A stretch of DNA of 64,000 nucleotides from contig CM054182.1 in NCBI GenBank assembly GCA_028829895.1, positions 90,916,546 to 90,980,545 on the forward strand. The letters are read 5' to 3'. The notes under the pieces were generated by a model. It was not told the origin of the DNA, ran no database searches, and saw only the letters and a program-made list of their open reading frames with translations. This DNA is from Sinotaia quadrata (Eukaryota; Mollusca; Gastropoda; Architaenioglossa; Viviparidae). The position numbers and the translations under genes were made by a program. The first letter of the stretch is position 1. The number at the start of each line of letters is the position of its first letter. Below are positions 1-52,300 of this stretch, piece by piece.

Positions 1-817
1 TTGCAATGTTAGTCTATGTAACTCTGTCTTTTCACCACTGTACTCTTTTACAATGTTAGTCTATGTAACCTAGTCTTTTCACCACTGTATTATTTGCAAG
101 GTTAATCTGTGTAATTGTTCTTTTTCCACCACTTTATGGTTTGCAAGGTAGTCTATGTAACTGTATTTTTCACATCTTCGTACAGTTTACACTGTCCGTG
201 AATGTTTCTGTATTTATTCACTCAGCAGGATTTAAAAAGATAGACTTTGTAATTGTATTGTCTCTCACATCCCTTTACGGACTTGCCAGGCTTTACCTTG
301 TAATTAAAGTGAATGTGTTTTAATACTTCTCTTAACTCTAAGGTTAAAATATAACATTTCATAAAATAGATTCTTTACCTAAATGAAATGCAGATTTTCT
401 TCATTAGCACTATTCGATGAGAATTCTTCTTTTTTTCGTTTGTTTTAGTAATATACAAAACTAACGAATTCTTACAAAACAACGTTCATTTATTTTGTGA
501 AAACGGTTGAATCAGTCACATCTAAAAATGAAGCTCAATGAAACTAATAAATATTTTATTACTACAGAAAATTATTTTTTAGGAACATTGCACAGTCTTC
601 TAAATATAGCGACACATAAATACACATCAACATACATATATAATTCAGTGTGTTTGGGTATTGGGTGTTTGGTTGTTTGTTTGTGTGTTTGAATATATGT
701 ATTACGTTATATGCTCGGGACTTATTACTTACAAGCACTCTTATACCTGTCGCTGTAAACTGATTTTGCACACAGCCAATCAGCTGCTCACACCTTTGAC
801 CCTGCGTTTAATTGCAG
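1..817 (+). other. Left flank: short tandem repeats, then no recognised coding
   Basis: Positions 1-170 hold about 3.5 copies of a roughly 50-bp unit (GTTAGTCTATGTAAC, TTTTCACCACTGTA). The rest up to the 1A acceptor shows no exon I can support. The missing first exon(s) of the saposin gene could be here but I found no ATG with a signal peptide and a usable donor. Confidence 0.5.
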
Positions 818-38921
<38,104 letters not shown>

Positions 38922-39222
38922 AACACACGTTCAAAATTGCCAGACTTTTCTGAACTTCTGGATGTCTAAATTACGATAGGAATCTAAATTGTGGGGTTTT
39001 CTAAAGGGACAGTAAATCAAAGGACAACTGACACGACAGCGGAAACACAACAACACAAACGTGCAGCATTCGTCCACTAACGCCCAATTGTGACTTTCCC
39101 AGTCAAATATGACGTATATGGTGGCCTTGGGAGGGAGGGTCTTTGTCTTTAACCGTTTTCTTTTTGTTTCATGAGTCAAGTATAAAGTAGCTGTTTTCTA
39201 ATATTATATTTTTATTAAGATT

Positions 39223-39228
39223 ATTAAA
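39223..39228 (+). promoter_or_regulatory. Possible polyadenylation signal for the saposin gene (ATTAAA)
   Basis: ATTAAA, the commonest variant of AATAAA, lies about 300 nt after the stop. I saw no AATAAA closer to the stop. It is only a candidate because the region is very AT-rich. Confidence 0.25.
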
Positions 39229-39639
39229 ATTGAAATACCTAATGACCACACGAACAGTTTAAGCACAGCAAAGACATGAACACTTGATGGGTTGGTTACA
39301 AGTTGCATAATATCAGCTGCTTATTGTATATTAATGGCTGTATAAGTTGCAATGAACATTATATCATGTTATTTAAAATGATTTATATATACATATATAT
39401 AAAATATACTTTTCAAAATTTTCATTCGTTTTATTGTTGTCTTGATTGCTTTCTATTATTGCTGTTAGGCAGTGTGAGTCGGGTACCTTTTGTGTTTTTG
39501 TTTAGTTTTGTTTCGATCTGTTTTTATCTGATATGGTTGTAGCTCTTTGTTGTGTTGTTTTTCTGGATATTTGTAGCTCTTTGTTGTTTTTCTGGATATT
39601 TGTAACTTGTTTTTTTTTTTTTTTTTGTTCTGATAGAAA

Positions 39640-40310
39640 TTCTGAGAATATCGTGAGAGATGCTCTGTGAATAACTTGAGAGAAGCTCTCAGAATAACTT
39701 AAGACAGGCTAGATAGAAGCACTCAAAATAACTATAAAGAAGTTCTGATATAAGCTCTGAGAATTACTTGAGGGAAGCTCTGACAATAACTTGAGAATAG
39801 CTCTATTAAAAGCACTGAAAAAACATTGTGAGAAGCTCTGACAATAACTTGAGAATAGCTCTGTTAAAAGCACTGAAAAAAACCATTGTGAGAAGCTCTG
39901 ACAATAACTTGAGAATAGCTCTGTTAAAAGCACTGAAAAAAACATGAGAAGCTCTGACAATAACTTGAGAATAGCTCTGTTAAAAGCACTGAAAAAAAAA
40001 CATGAGAAGCTCTGACAATAACTTGAGAATAGCTCTGTTAAAAGCACTGAAAAAAACATTGTGAGAAGCTCTGATAGAAGAAAGGAAAATAAATTGAGAG
40101 AAGTAACAGAAGCTATGAGAATGACCTGCTGGAGTGTCTTAAAGAAGATCTAAAAATAACTTGATAAAAACTCTGATAGAAGCTCTGGGACGTGATTGAA
40201 GCTCTGAGAATAACTTGATAGAAGTTCTGAAAATAACTTAAGAGAAGCTCTGAGACTAACTTGATAAAAGCTCGGATAGAAGCTCTTAGAATATTTTATA
40301 TTTCTCTTAG
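39640..40310. repeat. Approximately 62-bp minisatellite with diverged flanks
   Basis: Central copies contain AACTTGAGAATAGCTCTGTT and AAAGCACTGAAAAAA; outer copies (GAAGCTCTGAGAATAACTTG) are older. Confidence 0.94.
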
Positions 40311-40479
40311 AGTGTGCGTTTACTCAACCAAACACTGAATATTTCACTTTCATACAATCAATATTCCACTTTCCCACAATATATATTTCACACTCCTTTC
40401 ATACAATGAATATTTCACTTTCCTGAAATGAATATTTCATTCTCCTACAATGAATATTTCAATTTCATACATGATTTTA

Positions 40480-40690
40480 AACTTCGAACTAAGAATAAAC
40501 ATTGACACTTTGACGTTAACACTAACACTTTGACATTAAAACTGACACTTTGAAATTAACATGACACTTTGACATTAACACTGATACTTTGGCATTAACA
40601 TGACACTTTGACATTAAAACTGACACTTTGACATTAACATGACACTTTGACATTAACATGACACTCTGACACTTTGACATTAACACATAC
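40480..40690. repeat. Short repeat ACACTTTGACATTAAC
   Basis: About ten copies of a 16-22-bp unit. Confidence 0.92.
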
Positions 40691-40839
40691 AGTAAAAAAT
40701 GCTGTAAGTATTGCAAAAGTATTGGTTCCAACCTTTAAGGAATTATTTTTTAATAGTTTAATTTTTTTCTGTCATAGATTGCTTTTCCAACCCGCACTTA
40801 TTTCTTAGCTGGGACATCGTGCTCTTATTTCAGACAACG

Positions 40840-41035
40840 GAATGTACAATTTCCAATAATAATACTCTTTTTAAAAGTCCGTCTAAAGTATTTAAGTAAA
40901 TATATGTCTTTAAAATATAAAGAATTATCTTTTTCAAAAGTATTTCCAAGGTATATAAGTAAATATGTGTCTTAAAATATAAAAATACTCTTTTTAAAAG
41001 TTTGTCCAAAATGTTCAAGTAAATATAACAAGACA
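40840..41035. repeat. Approximately 60-bp repeat, 3 copies
   Basis: The unit contains ACTCTTTTTAAAAGT and AAGTAAATATATGTCTTAAA. Confidence 0.88.
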
Positions 41036-41474
41036 TTTTTGTGGTTTCTCACACTTGTCTCAAGTGTTTTCACCTGTTCGCAATTGATCGCACACAGTCG
41101 TCGAACACTTCAAGTTTCAATCTTCAAGAAACCCGCCTGTATTATATAAACGTCAACAAATTACTGGAGAGATATTTCAATAAATTGTGAAAATCAATTT
41201 TTATCTTTATCGATTATAATCAATTAAAGAATAGCCAATGAAATGCAAGATGCATTTTGAAACACTTTCAGCCTGCGGAAAATAATGGGAAAAGTACGTA
41301 CATGAATACGTGTGTGACGTTTACAAGGTGGCAAAGTGTAGATAAAGGTACGTACATGATTATGTGTGTATGTGATGTTTACAACGTAACAAGATGTAGA
41401 TTAAAACACCCAGTGGATTTATTACACCAATTGTGCCTTCATCTATTTGATCTCCTATGATTATTTAGCTGTAT

Positions 41475-41610
41475 GCGGCAGAGTAAATTTACCTATCCCT
41501 ATTTCTAAACTTAATTGTTATATAAACTGTTAAATGTCAAAGTGACCCGACCCAGGGCACTGCTTGTGCTGATATTTTTAAGTGTCAAAGTTGGAAGTAA
41601 ACAACTCAGG
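41475..41610 (-). repeat. Dispersed repeat family member (inverted)
   Basis: The reverse complement reads GACATTTAACAGTTTATATA and GGTAAATTTACTCTGCC, matching the 3' end of the element at 31140-31909. It lies in the intergenic interval. Confidence 0.6.
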
Positions 41611-42367
41611 TAAAGAAAGTACTAATCTAAACCTGTTTTATGTGGATGAGTAGTTTTTATTTTCCAAAAGTTAAGATTTACAAGAACGAGACTAACCAAT
41701 GGGCTGAGATGAAGAGTTTACCTGCTGTAAAGAATTCTATCATCTGATCACTTTGAAATTGTTATGGCAATACATCCGGTTATGAAAGGTGGCCGGTAGC
41801 TTAAAGGTGAGTTAACTGACTGATTGAGAGAGAATAATATTAGAAATATATATTATACTTGTGTCTTATGTAGAGATACATTATATGAGTAGACTATTAT
41901 TTTTACAAATTGTGAACTATAATGCTTATAATTATATGTAGAATACTAAACACTTGAAATTGTTTCTAATGAACCTGTGCATAAACTATTATGTTGTACT
42001 TATTTCTTAATCTGGGCGCTAGGCTGTATTAGTTCCCTCAATCAGAACAACAATTGTAGTAATTTCCAGTAACTTCCTTGTACTAGAAATTCTATGATGT
42101 ATTCAGCATACTTTAACACCACACATCAACAGTGTCCTTACACTTACACGCTTGGGGTAGAAACTTCTTGAGTCTACCATGGTCATTTTGGTTTATAAAT
42201 CAGTAAATCAGGAGATACAAATGGAAACCAAAAAAAGGCTGCTTTTCCCCTGTAACATATAATTAAGGAATAAATGTTAACTTTCCAGTTTATTCATCTC
42301 TAACTCCATTCTTCCTTACATTCAAGCCTCAACTTACAGTTTCCTGCAACAGTATTTATTGGCCTGA

Positions 42368-42368
42368 T

Positions 42369-42424
<56 letters not shown>
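42368..42424. repeat. (CA)n microsatellite
   Basis: Pure CA tract, the only long dinucleotide run of this orientation seen in the window. Confidence 0.96.
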
Positions 42425-42429
<5 letters not shown>

Positions 42430-42839
42430 CATACACAAATGCAAATATATCGTAGGAGAGGTAAATGAAGGAAAGCTCACAATAAATATATTTATATACA
42501 TTGGACTGTTAATTTAAAATCACATTATGTTCAAAAGAGCCAAATCTTCTGTGTTTATATTTTTCTACACAGTTTGTATGTGTGTGGTGCTATTTATAGA
42601 CAAAGACTGCTTGCTAATTTTTTAATATATAGTTTATTGCATGAGACATTTAATAGATAATTTACAATAAGGTAAAACAATTGAAGAGTTATACAACACA
42701 TTATAAATAAATTAAGTGATGATGACGATAATTGTGATATGTCATGTGGTATATTTTTTTTTAATTGAAAAGCACATACCGCCACTAAGGAAATAGTTAG
42801 CACTGATGTGAAGCTGTGTTGCTACATTGTAATAATCTC

Positions 42840-43020
42840 TGTATTGTAGGTATTTTTGTAGGGTGGTGTGTTGTTACATTGTATTACTAAGTGTATTGTA
42901 GGTATTTTTGTAGGGTGGTGTGTTGTTACATTGTATTACTAAGTGTATTGTAGGTATTTTTGTAGGGTGGTGTGTTATTACATTGTATTACTAACTGGAT
43001 TGTAGATATTTTTGTAGAAT
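42840..43020. repeat. 52-bp repeat, 3 copies
   Basis: The unit contains GGTATTTTTGTAGGGTGGTG. Confidence 0.93.
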
Positions 43021-43059
43021 ATTGTTTTACTGCATTGCAATATACTCTGTAATATGCAC

Positions 43060-43065
43060 TTTATT
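43060..43065 (-). promoter_or_regulatory. Possible polyadenylation signal for FREP (AATAAA)
   Basis: TTTATT on the plus strand gives AATAAA on the FREP strand about 400 nt after the stop. Plausible by position, not distinctive in such AT-rich sequence. Confidence 0.3.
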
Positions 43066-43134
43066 AGAAATTTGAATTTAATTATTTTGTATTTTGAATT
43101 GTAAAATTCTATAAATATCAGGTTAATTCAAAAA

Positions 43135-43400
43135 AAACATTTTGCATGCGGAAATATGTGTCATTAATGATTAAGAAATGTGTGTCAATAAATGATTAAG
43201 AAATATGTGTCATTAAATGATGAAGGAATATGTGTCTCAGATTGAATTAGAAATAAGTGTCTCAGATTGAATTAGAAATAAGTGTCTCTAATTGATTAAG
43301 ATATATGTGTCATCAAATGATTAAGAAAAGTGTTTCATTAAATGATTAAGACATATGTGACATTAAATAATTAAGAAATATTTGTCATCGAATGATTTTT
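43135..43400. repeat. Approximately 24-bp repeat in the FREP 3' region
   Basis: Copies of TGTGTCATTAAATGATTAAG within 350 nt of the FREP stop, so probably transcribed in its 3' UTR if the 43060 signal is used. Confidence 0.88.
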
Positions 43401-43466
43401 AAGAATTCTATTGGTGTCACATGCGTCGTGTACACTTTTACTCGAGGTATGTCAGCTCAAAGTTCA

Positions 43467-46400
43467 CTATTTGATTTTCATTTCGACGCGTTTAAAGGAT
43501 CTCCAGTCTGATTTCCAGTCGTACCAAACCACTCCATCGTAACCAGAAGCTCCGTCAGACTTGTAACGGCCGTTCAGGTTGGAGTCATGACAGTGCGCGA
43601 ACCACCACGCTCCGTGATAGAGTAGTGCACAGTTACCGCTGTCTGTGTCGTGGTCGTTGTCGAACGTCGAGAACTCCATCCTGTTATGGGACGCCAGGCT
43701 GTCCCCTGTGACGTCACATACCAAAGGTATGAAGATAATAAATGCACGAAAACATCAATTATGTATCCTAAATGTCACACAAAGAAATTCAGACAATTAG
43801 TGCATTTAAAACATAAATTATTTATTGTAAGCGTCACACACAAAGAAATGAAGACACTTAGTGCATTTAAAACATACATTATTTATGGTAAGCGTCACAC
43901 ACAAACTTATTAAAACAAGAAATGCAGTAAAACAAAGTATTAATTCCAAACTTCACACACCAAAGTTATGAAGACATGAAACGTAGTACAACATACATTA
44001 TTTATCCATATCTCAAAACCTTTCTTAAATACCAAGTACTTTTAACTTCACATTATTGCAAGAATATGTGTAAACAAATACCTGCATTTCCACTATACCC
44101 GCCAACATTTAATCGGTAATTGTCCGCGGGGCCACTAATGCTGAACGTGTTGTAAACGGCGTAGATTGTGGAACCATTAAAGTCCGTGAGGTCAACCCGA
44201 AGTGTGACATTTACAGTCCTAGTCAGACCATGTAGATTAGCAAGTCCTGAAATATATCAACATTTACGTATTCAAATGTATATTTGCAAAACTATATTTG
44301 GTGAAAAATCTTTTCAGTAATGAAAAGTTATGTGTCAATCTCATCAGAGACCTTTTAATATAATGTTGTCCTAAAAGCATTAAATAAATAATAAATTAAA
44401 ATTTTATATAAGATGGAATGTTTTACATTTTAAAGGAATGCAATGTATATAAAATTTAGTCAACCACTTCAAAATCAAAATGTAGGCCGGATGTTTTTCT
44501 ACATGTGTGAGTGGTGTTGTAAACTGAAATGTATAAGTCAATTGATTGCACGTGAAAATAAAACCTTGACCTCAAGTGGATAGCAACACTTGGGGAATTT
44601 AGCAATATGTAGTCGGAAACGACTTAGTTATCAGTAAATTAGACAGTGTAAGCTAAATGACAGGGGTAAGTATAGAAATGACTTAGCCATCAGCAAATTA
44701 GACAGTGTAAGCTAAATGACAGGGGTAAGTACAGAAACTACTTAGCCATTAGCAAATTAGACAGTGTAAGTTAAATATCAGGGTAAGTACAGCCCACTGA
44801 ATACTTCCATTTATGAATGGGAGGTGAGAATCAGCTCTTTAACACTGAGAATGATAGGGCAAAGTATGGAGTACATGTGAACTGTAATTATATTAGAGAG
44901 AGTGTAAACAATAGTTATTCGAATGTGGGTTCATGGAATACTGTGTTTAGTTATCTATTTCATTCTAATTGTCATAAATATGATTGATTTTTCTTTTAAT
45001 AAATTTACTGTTAAACTTATTGACCTACTTATGCATTTTGATATTGATAATCTTATGCTGTAGAAGAAAGTGGGTGGATGGGGGTTCGCTAAATATAGAT
45101 TAAAGTAGGATTTGTCTTCTCCTTTAGTAAGTAAGTTTCCACTTGCAGAAACCTTATGTGACTGTAAATGTTTTATGTTGTGGAACTGTGAAAACGTTTA
45201 CAACGCCAAAATATCTACCAAGTGAGAGACGAGTGGTGTCTGTTGGAGGATCATTATTTAAAATAAAATTAATATTCTCATCACTTGAAATTAGTTATGA
45301 AAGATTAATTAATAATAATAAGTATCTTCATTAACTAAGTGGCACACGTGTCAGTATTAATATTAATATAGTCATTGGAATAGCAGACTAGGCCATGAGG
45401 GTGTTAATAGTATTAATATTAATATTATGATTGGAATAGAATACTAGGCCTTAGGGATGTTAGTAATATTAATCATAGTGTCACATGTCCAGTCTAGGTT
45501 TAATGACTCTGTCCAATTTTAGATCCCAGTTATCAATATTGGTTTATTGAGTAATGTCTAACAATAGCGACAGCCAGACGGCCTGACTTATCCACTACGA
45601 AAATGACAAGAGATTCAGGCAATTACTCACGACACCTCGCTAGATAAATCAGTTGATATGCCTCAGCTAACAATGTTATCTCCCCCTTATTTATAAATTA
45701 AGATTTATGTTTCTTTATCCCTTTATTATGGCTCGCCCCAATTAGCTGATCCTCCAGTCCTGCTACAAACAATTATGTAACAATGGGTAAGATAACAATA
45801 AATTTAATAACAACTCAATAATAAAAAAAGAATGAACATTTACGAATCATGATTATTAGAATAATCTATCCTGTTCATCCCGAAATTGTCTATACACATG
45901 GTTTGCTAGTTCTGCCTTTCATTGGAACACAATCAACTTAACTTAGAGTTTATGAAGTAGTTGAATAAGTTGTCATTGATCGACCAGTGAGGTTCTGACG
46001 TCACCTGGCGAATATCTTCTAGCTGGCCCTTCCACTGTCGGTTCCCTCACTCTGCATAGCCTTTGGACAATATCTCCAGATTTGAAGATGTCAGGTTGGA
46101 GTTCCTCTGGATCCATGTCTCTTCACAGGACTACAGGTTCCCAGGCTCCCAGACCAGCACTATGTGAAGTTAATGTGCAGTCAAAAATGGTGGATGCGAT
46201 CTCTACCCCTGGACAATGGGCACTCTAATGTGTATGAATAATCTGTGCATCTGCCGAATTCGATTCATTCAGGGTGTATGTATGAATGGCTAGAGGTCAG
46301 CTGGCAGATTAACACTACATCACGATACGGAACGCATGTGACCAAATATGGGCATCTCGTATCCAGTTAATGACTTTTCACTCACCCTTGGCTTGTCTCA

Positions 46401-49395
46401 CACAATTCTAACCCGTAAACATGTTTGTTGCATCAGCTAAGCCTAGTTGCTTAATGGACGTCTTCTCATAAATTATATAGACAGAAGAAATTATTAATAA
46501 GTTGAACGATTAACAATTATGAAAAATGTGTTCTACAATTCAGCATAATTTTCTTAATATTCTCTGACACTTAGTATATTGATTGGAATAGTATATTAGG
46601 CTGTGGGGCTGTTAGTAGTATTAATATAGTCATTGACAATAGTAGACTAGGCCATGGGGTTGTTAGCAGTATTAATATAGTCATTGACAATAGTAGACTG
46701 GACCCAGGGGCTCTTAGTAGTATTAAAAGAGTCATTGGAATAGTAGACTAGGCCGTGGGGCTCTTAGTAGTAATAATATTAATAAGGTAAACAAATAGTT
46801 TTAATAATTAATACTATCAGAGGGTTTTATATATAAACCCCCATCGTAACAGTATTGTATGGACACCAAGATACTAGAATATAATAGCATAATATTAAAA
46901 TATACCAATCCAATATTCAGACGCAGGGTTTCCAAATCCCCTTTCATATTCTGTCCAATTCCGGTAGAAATCCACTGAACCATCTTGTCTTCTTTGAATC
47001 ACCTGCCAAATGTATAAGAACATAACAAAAGGTAAACATAGGATTATACTTAGAATAATGGAAAAGATAGATATATATAGTGGAAAAAATACATATATAC
47101 TGGGAAAGATAAGATAGATAAATTCTGATAAAGAGAGATATATACTAGAAACGATAAATATATATTGAAAAGTGTATATATATATATTGGGGTGAAATCA
47201 GCAATTTCTAGCACAATTTCCACTGGGGTTGTTTATTTCAAACTCTGACACTTTCAAAAATACCATCAAAAAAGGAGTGCCCAAGGTCGGGTTTCTCTGA
47301 CAATTTATATAACAATTACATTTAAAAATAGGGAGAGGCAAATTTACTCCGCTACACTTATAATCCATTTACTAGTCTTCCTTCTTACCTTTCTTTCAGT
47401 GTTACATCTACATGAATACATTATAATCCTTTACAAGTCTTACCTTTCTTTCAGTCTTACATCTACATGAATACATTATAATCCTTTACAAGTCTTACCT
47501 CCCTTTCAGTCTTACATTTACACGAATACAGTATAATTCTTTACAAGTCTTACCTCCCTTTCAGTCTTACATTTACACGAATACATTATAATCCTTTACA
47601 AGTCTTACCTCCCTTTCAGTCTTACATTTACACGAATACATTATAATCCTTTACAAGTCTTACCTCCCTTTCAGTCTTACATTTACACGAATACATTATA
47701 ATCCTTTACAAGTCTTACCTCCCTTTCAGTCTTACATTTACACGAATACATTATAATCCTTTACAAGTCTTACCTCCCTTTCAGTCTTACATTTACACGA
47801 ATACATTATAATCCTTTACAAGTCTTACCTCCCTTTCAGTCTTACATTTACACGAATACATTGTTTCTTTATAGATATCGTGCACGTAAGGTTTAACAAA
47901 TGTATAATAACATTTAGTTGAAATGTTTGCTAAACTTACATCAACGATAATCTTTGACAAACGAAATGATTAGTGATGAATCATTCCACTCCACCAGAAC
48001 ATCTTTCTAAACCAAAACGTTGCGTGAAAGTAAGCTAAGTAATACATTTTGCTATAACTCTATTTTATCCCATTATATTATTTTAATTTTACATCTATTT
48101 CTGGAAACCAAATTGTGTTGGGATGATTCTGTATAGTCTAAGTACTCACTGATCCCTATGATTATGGACCAAAAAGGTCAGTGGTGATTTTTACCAGTCT
48201 TTTCAGTACAGCATGAGTGTCACGAGATGAGAGAAGGAGACTCAGGGGGGGTCTCTTTGGCTCTTCCGGTGTATCTCCGGGAAGCTCATGACATGTACCA
48301 GTAATACGTTATCTTTAAGATGTTACAAAAAACACAGACAGACACCATTGATGTTTGGGTGGGGCCCGTTTTATTCTGTAATAACGATAAATATATTGAT
48401 GTAGGAGACCCAATCCTCACTTGATCCTCACAGATTCACTCGACAATGTGTGGGTACTCACATGCAGGCAAGCTGCAGCACAGGAAGCTGAAGACAGGGG
48501 CATGTGTGAATGTATGCAAGGCGAACCAGGAACGTCAATGCATTCCTCATCCAACAAAGGCTCTACTAGGGCAGAGTTTCACTCTCACGTAAACTGCTTC
48601 ACTTCTTCCCTCAGTTCAACAAAGGCTCTACTAGGGCAGAGTTTCACTTTAGCACAAACTGCTTCACTTCTTCCCTCAGTTCAACAAAGGCTCTACTAGG
48701 GCAGAGTTTCACTCTAGCACAAACTGCTTCACTTCTTCCCTCAATTCAACAAAGGCTCTACTAGGGCAGAGTTTCACTCTCACGTAAACTGCTTCACTTC
48801 TTCCCTCAGATCAACAAGGTGTGAAAGAACCCTTCCTCTCGATAGCCACCTCACGTCTGCATGGAGAAGGAGATGTGGGTGTTGCGAATCCACACAGTGT
48901 CAAGAACAGCCGGGAGTTCTTACCTCGACTACGAATTTCATGTATGATATTCACTGCGTCATTCATCACAGTGTTTAATTCATCACGTCATTCATCACAG
49001 TGTTTAATTCATCACGTCATTCATCACAGTGTTTAATTCATCACGTCATTCATCACAGTGTTTAGTTCATCACGTCATTCATCACAGTGTTTTTAGTTCA
49101 TCACGTCATTCATCACAGTGTTTAATTCATCACGTCATTCATCACAGTGTTTAATTCATGGACCAGAAGGAATTTCCGCAAACCTATGGTTGTAAACTAC
49201 TGGTCTAACGTACTAAAATTATTTTTTATCCAAACTATACACGCAATCAAAACATCAAGTAACGTACCGTCCATCCACCATTATCTGTAGTTTGGTCACA
49301 GAAAACTCTGACTGGAGAACCATTGGGGTAGATTGTGTGAATTCCGTTTCCGTTATTGTAAACTCTTACTTGGAGACAGGAATATGGTCTTTCAC
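43467..49395 (-). CDS. FREP: FREP exons 6-9: fibrinogen C-terminal domain
   Basis: Exons are 49395-49268, 47002-46906, 44246-44082 and 43705-43467. Landmarks in order: [84 protein letters not shown], then [18 protein letters not shown] with the acidic residues of the calcium site. Next come [18 protein letters not shown] and LNGRY, the ligand-pocket region in ficolin-type domains. All four conserved cysteines are present and the domain looks complete and functional. The stop TAG is at 43467-43469. Confidence 0.94.
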
Positions 49396-52300
49396 CTTGT
49401 TGGGAAAAACATACATTTAATTATTATTAATGTTAATGATTATTGCATTATAATAATTAATTAATATGAGTATTAAAAGTTTAATTAAAATAAATTAATA
49501 ATGTGTACATGTGGTGTAGTTCAGTAGTGCATACGTATTTTGATTTTGCATTATTGTAATTAATTAGTATGTAGGGGTATGATGTGGTATAGTTCAGTAG
49601 TGCATACGTATTTTCCATTATAGTAATTAATTAGTATGTAGGGGTATGATGTGGTGTAGTTCAGTAGTGCATACGTATTTTCCATTATAGTAATTAATTA
49701 GTATGTAGGTATGATGTGGTGCAGAAGGAGAACACTATGCAAGTTAAACTTACAAACGTCCAGTGATTCTCTTAGCCAAATGACGTCGTTCTTTAGTAGA
49801 AGCAGTGTCGTGGTGACGTCATCTACGAACACCGTAGATGTTGTGTGAAAGAGGGGGTTACCTTGTAAACAACTCAGTGTTGTGGATAATTCATTTATTT
49901 GGCAGGTGTAATTACCTCCCTCTAAAGGATTAGGAAGTGTTAACACGAAAACACCGTTGTTGTACGTAGAAGTTCGAAAATGTCCAGATGGTGTCTATAG
50001 AAAATCATTATCAATTAATAAAGTGAAAATATACAAAATAATAACACTGCTTTCATAATTATTAGACATGATATAATTATATTAAATTATTCTATGCGTA
50101 TTTAAGTAATGCAAAATATAGAAAAACTAATTAATTGAAATCAATTCTTAAGCATCAGAGAAATAGTGATAACCTCTTTTAGCAAATTTCACAATAATAG
50201 AAAATTGTTCAAATCCTAATACTTAATTTTTGGTTGAGAATTGTTTGATTCAGAATGTACTCTCATATTCACTGTATATCATACATACTATTATCTACTT
50301 TTAATATACTAGATTAATTTATGTCATTTATGTAATAATATAGCATAAAAAGCTTGAAATAAAAGTATTCCAAGATTATTTTTGTAAAAGCTTGACGAAA
50401 AACAGTATTCCAAGATGATTTTTGTAAAAGCTTGAAATAAAAGTATTCCAAGACGATTTTTGTAAAAGCTTGAAAAAAAGTATTCCAAGATTATTTTTGT
50501 AAAAGCTTGACGAAAAAACAGTATTCCAAGATGATTTTTGTAAAAGCTTGAAACAAAAGTATTCCAAGATGATTTAGGTAAAAGCTTGACGAAAAAAACA
50601 GTATTCCAAGATGATATTTTTTTAAAGCATGACGATAAAACAATATTTCAAGATGACTTTTTTTAAAGCGGGACGATAAAACAATATTTCAAGAGGACTT
50701 TTTTTAAAGCGTGACGATAAAACAATATTTCAAGAGGACTTTTTTTAAAGCTTGAGGATAAAACATTTCAAGATGAATTTTTTAAACGATTGGACGATTA
50801 GATATGATCATTGCATTACCGAGTCAGACTAGTTGAATTATCCGTCTTAACTAAAAATAACTTGTAAATAAAAAATGAGTTAGGAAAACATTATATATGG
50901 CTCATTTTAAAAAATATCTAAAATAACATTTAGAATGCTTATTAAATCCATACATATAAATGGTGCTCAGATTTTATCATTTTCTGACAATAAATCAGGC
51001 GAACCCTAGAATTAATCCTTATTTAATTTCACCGAAGTCAAATTCGAAAAATTTGACAGAAGTCGTCTATAATTTGACAGAAGTCGTCTATAATTTCACA
51101 GAAGTCGTATACAAGTTCCAAGAAGAATTCCATAATTTCACAGAATTAATCCCTAATTTACTTTTACAGAAGTCGTCCAAAATTTCAGACACTTACTATC
51201 AAATAGAAGGAAATGAGCGTTAGCATATGGAAATCAGAACTAAAGTACGAATGATTTCAGTTTAGTTTTGATTTTCTAGAACATGATTAAGTTCAAGTAC
51301 TGACGGATATATTTTGTCGTACCATCGTACATTGATGTTTTGTTGCGAAATCGTTTAGTTTCTAATTCCTCGAATGCTCACAAACATTAAAAATTATCCA
51401 ACAAATGCATTATTTGGAACGCCTACAATGCACAGATTAATCTAACGTGTTACTAATGACACGGATTTTGATAACGTTTCCATTCGGGATTTTCGCCATC
51501 CCGTATAAAACGTACTGTTATGTTAAAAAGCAGTGTGTTCGCCACCCCGTATAAAACGTACTGTTATGTTAAAGATCTGTGTGTTCGCCATCCCGTATAA
51601 AACATACTGTTATGTTAAAGATCTGTGTGTTCGCCATCCCGTATAAAACGTACTGTTATGTTAAAAAGCAGTGTGTTCGCCATCTCGTATAAAACGTACT
51701 GTTATGTTAAAGATCTGTGTGTTCGCCATCCCGTATAAAACATACTGTTATGTTAAAGATCTGTGTGTTCGCCATCCCGTATAAAACGTACTGTTATGTT
51801 AAAGATCTGTGTGTTTGCCATCCCGTATAAAACGTACTGTTATGTTAAAGAGCAGTGTGTTCACTATCCAGCATAAAACGTAGTTATGTGTGTTTGCCTC
51901 TACGAACAATAATTAATTCATCTACTTAGTAATGAACGTTATGTGTCTTCAGCGACAATGTTTAGGCACATATAAATAAAAACATAGCTTAGCTACGTTT
52001 AAAAAATATTTCACTGAGTTTCTTTAGTGATATACAGTGATAACTATTTAACTGTGTAAACTGCACATGGCTGTGTTAAAGTTTGATATAGTGAAGTCAG
52101 ACGCTATCTATTTGTAATGATATCATTCTAATTAAACGCTATCTACTTGTAATGATATCATTCTAATTAAACGCTATCTATTTGTAATGAAATCATTCTA
52201 ATTAAACGCTATCTATTTGTAATGAAATCATTCTAATTAAACGCTATCTATTTGTAATGATATCATTCTAATTAAACGCTATCTATTTGTAATGATATCA

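Larger units (their letters stand above)
38922..43466. other. Intergenic interval between convergent saposin and FREP genes
   Basis: 4.5 kb with no recognised gene. It contains minisatellites at 39640-40310, 40480-40690, 40840-41035, 42840-43020 and 43135-43400, a dispersed repeat at 41475-41610, a CA tract, and both putative 3' UTRs. About 41610-42280 is plain AT-rich sequence. Confidence 0.7.

Noticed and set aside
47375..47870. CRISPR-like regular direct repeats
   Set aside because: Units are contiguous with no unique spacers, and the genome is clearly eukaryotic; this applies to all arrays here.
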